The translations under genes were made by a program, and so were the position numbers. From Rhyzopertha dominica (lineage: Eukaryota > Arthropoda > Insecta > Coleoptera > Bostrichidae): a stretch of 64,000 nucleotides of DNA. Positions 33,741 to 43,512 of the stretch are shown here, one piece after another (position 1 is the first letter of the stretch; each line of letters opens with the position of its first letter). The stretch spans positions 19,034,001 to 19,098,000 of the forward strand of contig QCXZ01000137.1 in NCBI GenBank assembly GCA_025024175.1, read 5' to 3'. Below the pieces are notes generated by a model, which saw only the letters and a list, made by a program, of their open reading frames with translations, made no database searches and was not told the origin of the DNA.

Positions 33741-35695
33741 TTATTTGTGTAGATAGTAAAATTTCTGCTAAAGCGTAAAACTTAAACAACAAATACGAAT
33801 AAGTAAATGAAATGGAATAGGGTAAAAAGCCGCAAGATTTTTGTTGACGACGTGGCATTTATACCTTAAAGAAAAATATTTTGCGATTCTGTTTTCTGTT
33901 CATTATCTTATTCAGTAAAAGATCATCTAGTCTGTTCAACGTTGCATTCATCACATTTTATTGATAATTGTAGAAAATAAGCCTGTAGAAGGGATACTAT
34001 GTTTTATGCCTTTTCATCTGAAATAGCTTAAAATAGCTATCTTAGTTTTTTTTCAAACTAACTGAAACCTTCTTAAAGATAACTGTAGTCCGAAACTGTA
34101 CAGAGCTTATGCAGAGCTTTTTTTAACAGTAGGTACTTTAATAGTTAATAGATTACTACGATGACTACCTAACATGTAGTTGCACTTTTATTAAACAAGA
34201 GAAAGCTGTATTTCTAGTAACAAGGATTTCATCATTTTATATTTGCAGTTTTTTTTATTTTTAAGTGATAAAAATATTATAGTTAATAAAAATAACTTCC
34301 AGACATACTATAAGTATATTTTCTCATTTTACAAGTTAGCAAATATATTCAAGGCACATCATATAAAGCTAAATTGGCAAAGCTCCATACGAAGAGTATT
34401 TGGGATAAGCACCGTTTAATAAATATCACAGAGTCAACATATTTGAGAAATAGTGGATAGTATCGTAAGGGAATATAATTTTAATTTAGGTTTCTTCCAT
34501 GGGCACTGAAGTTTAGGCATCGTTATTTACGTTCGTTCAATGATTACCATATACCTAAATAGTTGTAATACTGACCCAATTTGTTTAAAAACTTACTTAT
34601 AGCTTCAAGTAGGCTGTCTGATGCGATTAAAACTAATTGGGTTGTTAATACGATAATAATGTAAAACCATAATAATGGTACCCCCATTTACTCAACTATA
34701 CTATGCACCTACATTGCTACATTCGCCCTGGTTTTGCGCTGCACGCGCCAGTTCGAATAAAAGCAAACGTTTTAATTAAACAGGGCCCAAGGTAAACAGA
34801 AATAATTTGACATATGTAATTTCGTTCTGTGCATATGTCACAGTTTATTACCTCGAAAAACGTATGTGTTCGTCCTTTGAACAGATGCGACCCGTTTTAT
34901 TAGTAAATATTTTTAGGAGTTGTGTAAANTGTTGGTATTTGTCACCAAATGTTTGATACGCTTATCGTTTGTATTGTTTATCTAGTGCGACTTATTTGCT
35001 TTGCTCCCATGGGAAAAGGTGGGTATAGAAAGAAGCGGATATTTTCATCTGTGATGCACCGACTGACCCATATACCTACACTATCGAAGAATGGGTAGAT
35101 ACGGAGCGGCTCGCATAGGTTAATTTTGCCGAAAATGAGGTCAAGCAGAATCTAAATTCCTTATTAATTTTTAATTGTTATAAATGATATATGATGAGCC
35201 TGTAATGCGTTCTCGAAGATTCAACTTGTGTTTTGTAGCGTGAGTACTCACGCTCGAATATGACGTTCATAAAGAATATAACCTTATTTATTATGATTGA
35301 AACTTTTGATTTTGTGAATAATAAATTTAGAAACAAATGCAAATAATATTTTGTCAAAAACTATATCGTAACAAAAATTCAAAACAATTACAGGCGTTAT
35401 TCACATGTGATACCTATGTGTCTTAGTGCAGTACGAAATATTACCTACAGCATGAGTCATAATGAATGGGAAATTCTTCAGCTAGGGATCAGCTGCATAA
35501 AAAGAAGTCTATTCAATTAAAATTACGTTTCAGTTAATTTGCGAGATAATTTCACTGAATTTGGTTTCCCAGGGGTTGTTTAGGCTGAAGAAAGCAAATT
35601 CGTTAAAAAATTGTTCTGTCTTGCAGAGAACGCCACGTGCGACTGTTGGGACAATCATGTATTTAACTTTAGGGTAACAAAGTGTTTCCCGTATA
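33741..35695. other. AT-rich DNA, no supported gene
   Basis: No exon or element end was recognised. One N is at 34929. Confidence 0.55.
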
Positions 35696-35858
35696 TTTTT
35701 ACATAAAAAAGATATATCTTATTGACGTCAGTAAGAATAGCCGTTTAAAAGTTAATTTTGCATAGCTATTTAAAATATGAAGTACCTGCTGCCTAATAAA
35801 TAGTCAAAATATTTCAGCTGGAATATTTAATAAGGTATATCTTTTTTTTGTAAAAAAA
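35696..35858. mobile_element. ~160 bp MITE-like element
   Basis: Left arm TTTTTACATAAAAAAGATAT (continuing ATCTTATT to 35723) and right arm 35829-35858 are imperfect inverted copies over nearly 30 nt. The shared core is AAAAAAGATATA(T/C)CTTATT. The interior has no frame. A-rich termini make the exact border and target duplication unclear. Confidence 0.55.
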
Positions 35859-36084
35859 GGTAATGGGTACTCGATATTTTTAACAAAAGCTAATATACAA
35901 GGAAACCTCAAAAAACCTTTAGCAATTTAAGGTAGTGCCGATCGTTAAATTTATCTAGAAGGTAAAACGAATTTGTAAGTTTTATGAAATTATCTCGAAA
36001 TGATCTAAACATATTGCTACTAATCGATGTAGGATATTTTGAGTACATAAGACGTCATGATGGTTGCAAAATCGAGGTCAAAGC

Positions 36085-36235
36085 GAAACATGTACGTCAA
36101 AGTTTATTATGTAACGCTGCTGTAACGGCGCATTTGCAACTGAATTGCTCCTCGCTCAGTATTTTCAAGCATCAGAGCGTAATTCGCTCTACTTGCCAGA
36201 TTATGGCGACCAGCAACTAATTACAACCCAAATAT
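36085..36235 (+). repeat. Dispersed repeat, copy 2 (pair with 27775-27890)
   Basis: Collinear with 27775-27890: GTCAAAGTTTAT, GCATTTGCAACTGA, TCGCTCAGT, CAGAGCGTAATTCGCTC and CTAATTACAACCC. It is longer than copy 1 by an insertion around GAGCGTAATTCGCTC, itself a near-palindrome. The frame at 35984-36220 crosses it by chance. Confidence 0.55.
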
Positions 36236-36307
36236 ATCATATTATATAATGAAGAATAATTATTGCTGGAATGCATTTATTGATGTACATAACATATTGT
36301 TAGTGGG

Positions 36308-36405
36308 TTAGGGCTTTGATAGCTCAATTGGTTAAAGCGTTTGACTAGTGTCGAAAAAATCTCGGGTACAGAGCTGGCAATACTTTTTCGGTTCATATAT
36401 ATACC
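36308..36405 (+). mobile_element. tRNA-derived SINE, copy at 36.3 kb
   Basis: Plus strand GGGCTTTGATAGCTCAATTG, GTTAAAGCGTTTGACTAG, then CGGGTACAGAGCTGGCAATA. TAGCTCAATTGG is a good A box; the B box (GGGTACAGAGC) is degraded. The body start GCTGGCAATACTTTTT agrees with the 28 and 29.5 kb copies. Confidence 0.6.
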
Positions 36406-36615
36406 TGTTAACTCATTAATTAGAATTCCTGCAGCCAGTAATTATGGTCGCGATACATTGACAGGAAATTCTATATTTAAACTTAAATCAGAAACTGACA
36501 TCAGTGACACTTTAATGCTTAGCATTGTCATTTCATTGTTTTATTATTTAAAATCCAAAATCTCATCTAAATATCTGATGTCATCAAGCTACAGCGGACT
36601 CCGACGAACAGAGAA

Positions 36616-36659
36616 CAGGTCAGGTCAGGTCAGGTCAGGTCAGTTCAGGTCAGGTCAGG
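36616..36659 (+). repeat. Interstitial (TCAGG)n array, beetle-type telomere repeat
   Basis: About nine tandem pentamers, read TCAGG TCAGG TCAGG and so on, with one variant unit TCAGT in the middle. TCAGG is the telomeric repeat of Tribolium and other beetles, where it replaces TTAGG. Here it is far too short and too internal to be a telomere. The frame at 36341-36703 reads through it by chance. It may be a simple microsatellite, a telomerase-repaired break, or the tail of a retroelement; a LINE tail lies only ~115 bp away. Confidence 0.8.
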
Positions 36660-36775
36660 ATAATATTGAAGTTGTGCTTTATTTAACAAAAGATTATCCA
36701 TGATTCTGCGTCGGTTACCTCATGCGCTTTATATTAATTTGGATCCGTTAACAACAGGAGCTCCAAAAAATTATA

Positions 36776-37485
36776 GGTAGATATAGGTATAGATAGATAC
36801 TTTTATTTGCACTAACAACAGATATATTGTATGGGATACGTCAGAAATAACACGCGACATTGAAGTGGGTACAATACATAAGGTAATACAAAGTGAAATG
36901 TTTATTTAGATAAGTCAGGATGATCCCACAAATATAAATTAAACTAAACTACTAGCTGTAAATTGCTCTATAGTGTAGAAACAATTGTCTACTAGGAATT
37001 TCTTGGGCGCTTTTCTGAAAGGATACGTTCCGCTAATTTGTTGTAAAAAATTACACCAGAATGAAAGTAGGTCTGCTCAAATTTTGTAGTTTTATTACTA
37101 GTTTATTAAACCGTGTGACATAGTGGTGAAAATCTGTTCTAATGGGAATTCCGCTTAATAAAACAAACACATTTGTATAAGTACAGACATGGAAAAGTAA
37201 GATTATTATTACCAAATGCTTGTCTGCGAGACTGTAGGAGTTGTAAAATAAAGATCAACCGTATTCTTTTTTATGCAATAAAAATTCCATTGGCGCCTAC
37301 AGCGCCTCCCCAGAAAGTAATACCGTCAGATAATATGGAGTAAACCAATGCATAGCAAGTAGTTAGTAAATGTTTTTTGATAGACACTTAATGTAGTAAG
37401 CTCTACTAAGTTGCTTACTTACCGAGTTCATTTGTTCTTGCCAAGCTAAATTGTCGTCTATTAAAATACTAGACATTTTACAGAT
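36776..37485 (-). pseudogene. LINE ORF2 C-terminal fragment with simple-repeat 3' tail
   Basis: Minus strand from 37485 down: MSSILIDDNLAWQEQMNSVS, KQLSRAYYIKC, then CLYLYKCVCF, KTTKFEQTYFHSGVIFYNKL, AERILSEKRP, then FLVDNCFYTIEQF. This is the conserved region after the reverse transcriptase in CR1/Jockey-like LINEs (FLGI-IDDNL-W, then the C-terminal FNKLP and VDNSFYS-EE blocks). Stops and frameshifts break it. It ends in a tail AATAAAAGTATCTATCTATA at about 36780-36805, the kind of short tandem tail these LINEs carry. It is a 5'-truncated, dead insertion. Confidence 0.8.
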
Positions 37486-37488
37486 TTA

Positions 37489-37530
37489 GAGAACAAATGA
37501 ATTGTTACGTCTACATTAAGTGAAGTCCAT
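37489..37530 (+). repeat. Inverted duplication at the LINE 5' end
   Basis: AGAACAAATGAATTG and CTACATTAAGTGAAG here are in inverse orientation to matching pieces of the adjoining LINE (AAGAACAAATGAACTC and CTACATTAAGTGTC on the minus strand at about 37388-37442). This resembles the 5' inversion that arises by twin priming during LINE insertion. The match is imperfect. Confidence 0.35.
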
Positions 37531-37559
37531 TGGTTTTTATTCCGACAATGTTTGAAGTA

Positions 37560-38070
37560 CACAAAGAGAAGACTAATAATGGATTTATTCTTATAAACCA
37601 GAAAAAACGTCAATTGGCTGTTTCATGTCATAATGACATTCTTCTACAAAACCAAAAGACGATTTAAGCTGATTGATACGTAACCGTTTGTTTGCCAGAA
37701 GTAACCGCTGTATTCCATTAAACAAACCCTGTCCGACGAATTATCCTACATTAGAACAATGCAAGTTCCCATACAGCTCAAAACACAATGAGTTTCTGGA
37801 GAAAAAATATAGAATTGTTGGACCATCCTCCCGACCTAAATCCTAACGCATTCTTTATACATTTCCAAATATCAAACGTGGACTATGTGGACAACGTTTT
37901 GGTTTAAATCAGTTGAATCAGCAATTCATCCGAATAACTGGAATAACTGTTATAATATAACTGGTTTAAACGACTCAAAAAATGTATTAACCTTCTAGGG
38001 GCATACTTCAAAAAAACAATACTTACAAAATATCCATATTTTTTATTTCATATCTCTGCATGTAAAATTT
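37560..38070 (+). pseudogene. Mariner transposase C-terminal remnant
   Basis: Forward frames give ELLDHPPDLNPNAFF (standing for the HPPYSPDLAPNDFF catalytic block), then FPNIKRGLCGQRF, a degenerate stretch, and WFKRLKKCINLLGAYFKK-like sequence near 37970-38020. The final catalytic Asp of the ND(F) motif reads Ala in NAFF. Upstream DDE parts are unreadable. It is related to the 53.5-54.3 kb copy. No termini were found. Confidence 0.7.
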
Positions 38071-38520
38071 AAAAGACAACCCTCGTACTCCATGATTGGG
38101 ACAAACCAAAGGTTACGTTCTGGTTTGGTGTTGTAAAAAATATATTTAAGGGGCGATGCTTTTTCTCTTTCGGTGGGTTGTCAATGCTGAGGATTATAAA
38201 CATGGCGGTGATAGTTAAATGAAATACTGTTGTTTATTTGTATAGTATTTTTTAATGTATTCATTGTTTGTTATCATATTATATGAAGTACACGATTAGC
38301 TATAGACATAGGCAGACTAATGCTATAAATGAAGTTAGGAGAGGGATAGAAGGGTTAAAGTTTCTCGCACTTATCAAAAAATCTTCAAGTAACTTATCCA
38401 CAGAAACTTCAAATACCTGAGTGCCCTTCAGCTTGAGACACTATCATACNTACTNCTGGTGCAAAACAACGTTGATTAGCCTAAGTNGCGGTAGTAGATA
38501 GAGAGGTATACGCACGATAT
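38070..38520. other. Unassigned DNA with several N bases
   Basis: No gene was seen. N bases at about 38450, 38455 and 38487 mark poor sequence. Confidence 0.5.
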
Positions 38521-38524
38521 ATAT

Positions 38525-39305
38525 TATACCATCAATAATGAGGTTTTGAGCATTTTTTTATCTCTAGACTTTTTTCTACGACACACGATTCTCATGATAT
38601 TAGCAAAAATCCATAAATTTATAAAATCGGTTTTTTTTAATGATTCGAAAATTATTTACTAAACAAAACAATTACAAGAGTGCTATTCGATCAAAAATTT
38701 AATTTTCTATATAAAGGCAAAATTTAAAAAAAATTGTGTGGACAGGGCCCAAGATTCACTTTTTTGGAAATATTTCGAAAATGTCAAAATTTTGGAAACA
38801 TTTTATAAATACTTTTTGTGAGAAATTGTATTTCCTAGCGGATGGTATTTTCATATGTGAATATATTAAGTATTTTCTGAGATATTTGGGAAAAACCGTT
38901 TTTTTAAATGACCGTTTTTTTCTTCTAAACAGTTTGCTGCACCGAATATTTATAGTGACTAATAATACTCGCAATTATACTACTAATCACGTACCAAAAG
39001 GCAAAAAATAAAAGTTTGCAAAAAGGATAGTTACCGCACAATTTTAGGGGGGGGCTATACCCTACTCACCCCAAAAACGACATGTTGCTTTGAGTAGTTG
39101 AGATTTATATGTATGCCAAATTTCGAGTTCATATGCTGTCTTTCGAAAGTTATCGCGTCCATACACAAACAGACATACAAACACGAAATTTTTGCACCAA
39201 TTTTGTTTTTGGACGTTTTCGAGCATTTTAAAGCGATTGAGCAAATAAAAATTTTTGAAAATTTGTGTCGCGATACAAAACTTCCCATCCGTTGGATGTG
39301 GAAGT
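38525..39305 (+). mobile_element. Terminal-inverted-repeat element, truncated copy (partner at 51983-52798)
   Basis: Collinear with the reverse complement of 51983-52798 over almost its whole length: TTTTGAGCATTTT, GATATTAGCAAAAAT, TTGGAAATATTTCGAAAATG, AACAGTTTGCTGCACCGAA, ATGCCAAATTTCGAGTTCAT and TTCGAAAGTTATCG. The right end CCATCCGTTGGATGTGGAAG is kept, ending at 39305. The left terminal repeat is missing, because similarity starts at about 38525. The overlapping short frames on both strands (38736-39307) are shadows of this AT-rich element. No transposase is encoded. Confidence 0.8.
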
Positions 39306-40390
39306 AAAATTAAGTACAGAAATACGACTACTCCATATATATCTTATATTATGAGGGTAATACTTATTTCACACTAAACTTCAGAAGTATATCAAATAAG
39401 AGTGTTAAAAAGAAGTGGTGCTTCTGCAGTCAACGTTTATTTGAAATACACATATAAGTAAATCTAAAAATTAATAAAAAACTGTGAGTTAGATTCCTTC
39501 TTCTTTCTTGCACTTGAGTTATCAGTATCTCTGTCATTGTGCTTATAGTACTATTTAATTCTCATTATAATATAACAATAAACAAAATTTTGAAAGTATT
39601 TCTGCTTCGTGTTCGTTACAAGGAAACGAAATAAAATATGTGTTTGAAAACAATTCATCCACTTCATTGTCAAAAACAACACTGTGAATATGTTTGGTTA
39701 AAATATTTATTTAACTGTGAAATGATCTGATTTGGATGACTTAGCCGTCTTCTGGATTTTACAATAGTAAGTCTAGATGAAGGACCAGCTGTATCAGAAA
39801 CACTTGTTCGATAAAGATGATCCTTACATATGGAGCATTTGGACGGTTTAAATTTTTTTTTGCATATAAAGCTCTATCGGAAGAATTACTGTTACAGTTC
39901 GGCACCACACAATACTTTCACATTTTTGTTATTTCAAAAAAACTTCACACAAATACCACACCGAATGTATAGTTATGCATGCCACTGGCGAGCGCTCTTA
40001 CTACTATATTGCATCTCTTACTAGACCTCTCTCTTCCACGCTGAGTGCGAATCTGGGCCGCAGTTGCATACATCTACTACCGTGGCCTAAGTGCTACTAA
40101 ATCATATAACCGCTTTCAAAAAGTCTCAGGAGAAAATCTCAAATAGTATTTTCCTAAAAAAAAGGTGTTACTAGTAGTGGCTATTTGGAGTAAGTCCTGA
40201 GAGTAGTTGAAAGTGTCAACAGATAATGCATAGTTGTAAGGTACTCCCCTTGATATACAAAGTCTTTGAAGTCGTTATAAACAAAAGAGAAGATTTGTTT
40301 GGTTGATGTCAGCATGGTTAGAGAAAATCTAAGCTAATAATTTGAAACGCAGATCCCTAATTCTGTGACAAATGCAAGAAAGCTGGGGTT
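39306..40390. other. AT-rich DNA, no supported gene
   Basis: The frame at 39830-40024 (+) has no recognised motif. Confidence 0.5.
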
Positions 40391-40439
40391 AACATAAAAA
40401 ATGATATTTTATGACTTTATTATAAATACTTATAACATA

Positions 40440-40870
40440 AATTGGGTTTTGTTGAACAAACCATATTAATATGGAACAAAAGGTTTGAACCTGTGATAGA
40501 TTACGTCGCAGGTACTTGTCAGGAAGGCAACAGGTTGTAGTTGGAGAGGCTTGTTCAATATAACCAGGCTTTGAACAAGGAGTTCCCAGTCAAACGTATT
40601 TGGGCCAACTTTGTTCATTCTATATTAAATTATTGACCTACTGCACTTAAACACAGCAGATAAATGTTATCTCTACGCTAACGATACGTTCTTTGTTGAN
40701 GGTTAAAGAAAGAATAGGGGATGGATGAGTTAACAAGACGAACATTAAATTTCTAGGTTTCCATTAGTTATCGGTATTGAATTGGAAGATACATACAGAT
40801 AGCTTAAGCAACAAGCTAAAGTAGCGTAAAGTATAATTCTTGGGAACCTCGTCTGATGGAATCTTACATT
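40440..40870 (+). pseudogene. LINE reverse transcriptase remnant with mutated YADD
   Basis: Forward strand pieces in order: QQVVVGEA at about 40528, GVPSQTYLGQLCSFYIK (motif B, normally GVPQGT-LGPLLF-LYI) at 40577-40630, YLYANDTFFV (motif C; catalytic YADD changed to YAND) at about 40670, and KFLGFH...LNWKIHTDSLSNKLK at 40745-40820. The order and spacing are those of a non-LTR reverse transcriptase. Frameshifts separate the blocks, and one N lies at 40700. It is a dead fragment of a different, older family than the 33 kb copy. Confidence 0.7.
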
Positions 40871-40999
40871 TATAATGCGTATGTAAACATTTGTCTGTTT
40901 TTGTAAAGTACTTCTGGTTGGGCAGCTCTAAATTAAACCCGCTTTCATCCACCACTCCTCCCATCCCGTTAACCTCATCCGTCTCTTCCACAAAACTAT

Positions 41000-41300
41000 T
41001 CAATTAGCCCGACATCCGAGGGTGGCTGGCCGTTTTCCGCCGTTATTCCTTGATATTTCAATTATTACAGAAGATTTGCTAATCGGATCACACGGTTGCG
41101 CGGACCGCACTCTTGCGGATGTTTGTAATCGCAGTGTGCCGTGGGTTCTCGCGGCACGCACCCCGGACCGTCTAATACGCGCCACACTCTCACCCCCGGA
41201 GGGATTACTGCTCCGAACAAGATTATAACGCAATCAGAACGGAGGCCCATCGCAATGAAACGGGCGATGTACTTGTAATGTTGAGATAAAGGGAGGGTGG
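41000..41300. promoter_or_regulatory. GC-rich island, candidate conserved non-coding element
   Basis: One of the strongest GC peaks: GGTGGCTGGCCGTTTTCCGC, CACGGTTGCGCGGACCGCAC, CCGTGGGTTCTCGCGGCACG. It contains the homeodomain-like cores CTAATCGGATC (about 41078) and GGGATTACTG (about 41205). Frames on both strands overlap here (41000-41250 -, 41022-41228 +), with no known motif, as GC-rich DNA tends to give. Candidate enhancer or promoter. Confidence 0.3.
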
Positions 41301-41590
41301 TGAGATGGATATGTTATTCTTCAGCGTCCGACTCATAAACTGATGGTACGTTTAGCATATGGGATTGATCATGATTGCTTCTATAGTAAGAGGGGAGTTC
41401 CTGCATTCAGAAACTTTCTACAGATCGTACTATATGATTTGGGTTACATAGTCTATCTATGTAACGCTTTTCTTTAGTGTAACTGCACTTCTTGCTATTC
41501 CGTAAACTAAAGTTATTTGACCACCGCGGGGCTACTCAGCCACGTTACAATTTTTTTATTATTATTTTTGCTGTTTTATATAATTTTTAG
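41300..41590. other. AT-rich DNA, nothing recognised
   Basis: No features were seen. Confidence 0.4.
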
Positions 41591-41599
41591 GTATATATT

Positions 41600-42800
41600 G
41601 ATGAAATCATGGTGAGAACATTCGAAAGAATGCCTGGGTCCTACAAGGACTATGATCCTAGAAGTATGTCTGAAGCTATGAAGCAGTAAGGGTAGGCACC
41701 TAGTGCCTAGTAGTTTACTGATTGGAAGGCTCCTTTGAAAACACATAAGCTCTGTTGGAACGCAGCAATATTTAAACAGGTAAAAGAGGCCCTAATTAGC
41801 AACACCCTTGGCGTGGTAGCAGGATAGGGTGCGTCACAAAATATTTCGATAAACAAGGAAAAGTATTATTATTATTGATTAACATTTTATTATTAATATT
41901 AATATTATTATTAAATGAAACGAGCTAAAATGTGAGAATGGCCTACATTACTAAGAGTTGGGCTTTGGTTGGCTAAGATGACATTCTTGATTTTTTAAAT
42001 AATACAAACAATGATCTTCAAGACGGCGAGATCAATAGGTATTGCGGATGAACCAGGGTCAAAAAGGTGGTCGTACCAAGCAACAGTAAAAAAGTAGAAA
42101 AATCCCAGGAGTATTCCCGCTCTTTCATTAGTTCAATCGTACGCAGCAATACAATCTACTTCCACCGATGGTCGTCTACAAAACACTAAATTTGTATGAT
42201 AATTGGTCAGCCACTCGATGTTGGCGTATTTGCACCCATGAATAAAAAGTAGAAGGAGGTTTTAAAACCACTATCCAAGAAGCATCCTGAAAGAACAATT
42301 TCCACAGCTGCCTAGCGTATTATGGAACGGTATCGGTTATAAGTTAAAATTTAGAATCAGTTTTCAGTGCTATTGGCTTATTCTCTAAAAAAAAAACCCA
42401 GATGAAGTTCTATAGCATATTCTTGGTGGACTAGAATTAGATAATACAAGAATGTCAGGGAGTTTGAGGAAAATACCAACGTAAACGAGGCACAAAAATT
42501 ATATTTGGATCCGATTCTAGTAACAGGAAGAGCTCAGAACCCAGGTAGGTCATCTATACTTCCTTTTGACCAAAGGGTTTCTACATCTCTAAAAATAAAT
42601 TCAGTTTCTTTGCTAAATCATCCCCCAACTAGAATTATTAAGAAAAAGAAAAAATAAGATTCTTCCAGCTGTCGAATTTTCTTCATTTATTGGAAGGTTT
42701 ACAAAAGAACCCTTTTTTATTGCTGGGGCTGACGTGAAGATATTGAAGGCTATAAACTAATTGACGACGGGGATGATAAAGATTTCATACCAGAATAGAT
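41600..42800 (+). pseudogene. Pogo/Tigger-like transposase remnant (first of two)
   Basis: The start MVRTFERMPGSYKDYDPRSM at about 41610 matches the N-terminus of pogo-family transposases (MPRxYxRKPGS...YDP). After a deletion or unreadable stretch come PMVVYKTLNLYDNW (about 42170) and LDVGVFAPMNKKWK-like sequence (about 42215; family motif QPLDV-VF-P-K). At the end are LESVFSAIGLFSL, NPDEVL and ELDNTRMSGSL (about 42345-42460; family SGFRACGIYPLN). The catalytic DDE core and terminal repeats are not recognisable. It is clearly a different copy from the 45.8 kb element. Confidence 0.7.
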
Positions 42801-43029
42801 TTTGCGAAATAAGTGCATTTTTGTATTTATAATCTGACCACCAAAGGATAAATTTTTGTTTTGTTTATTTTTATCCAAGTTTATAGAATGTTAAGTTTTA
42901 TTTTAAGCTTATCAAGAATAAATTCATTAATTCACACTTTGTGCTATATTTTTCAACTTTACCACTCATATTTCGACAAAAAGGTTGAAAATGTACTTGT
43001 AAAGGAATTGTGCGTCGCAACTGGACTAG

Positions 43030-43512
43030 CACAGTCATTTGCGTACACAATCTGAGCTAACAAATGATGGAACTGGTGCAGGAGTGTACAATATTTGCGA
43101 ATGTGAAAGCGTAAACCCAAGGCACTTCTTGTTTTGAGGCACATAGCAGAGAATATTCTGGAAGGGGTTCATGGACACCAAGGGATCTAAGTAATGAGAC
43201 CTACTAGCAAAAAGGTGAGCTAAAGGACCTGAGCCTAGCTGTGGACTGACATATCAGTCTCCACTGTGGGAAGTCAGGGAACCACTGAGGAAGGAACATC
43301 AACTTTACTAGATAGACGTCTTCGGACTGCGAAAATCACGTATGTTCATTGGGAGTTTATCCTAAGCAAACGTTAGAAAACTGCTGCAATTAAGCAGGCC
43401 TCATATCCATCTAAGTATAGCAATCGGGCTGCTTACAGTTTGCCATGTGAAGAATGCCCAACACCATTTGCGGAACCTGAGGAGACAATTATTGAGAGTG
43501 CAGAATTAATTA
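43030..43512 (+). pseudogene. LINE RNase H and C-terminal fragment
   Basis: One forward frame from about 43225 to 43512 is nearly open and reads GPEPSCGLTYQSPLWEVREP, LRKEHQLY, a stop, IDVFGLRKSRMFIGSLS, a stop, ANVRKLLQLSRPHIHLSIAI and GLLTVCHVKN. Before it come NDGTGAGVYN (RNase H start, about 43065) and DLLAKR. The order TDGS-GAG, VxGHxGNExAD-LA, GPEP-CG, W--GLR-SK-F, L-LSR----I-GLLTGH is that of LINEs with a C-terminal RNase H (I/LOA/R1/Jockey-related). The start of the fragment and the reverse transcriptase are missing. It may belong with the 40.4 kb piece, split by the pogo element. Confidence 0.75.

Noticed and set aside
36341..36703. 120-residue plus-strand frame
   Set aside because: It runs through a SINE and the TCAGG array; the SGQVRSGQFRSG stretch is just the pentamer translated.
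38736..39307. Cluster of overlapping open frames on both strands
   Set aside because: All lie in the AT-rich interior of an inverted-repeat element and are not conserved in frame in its 52 kb relative.
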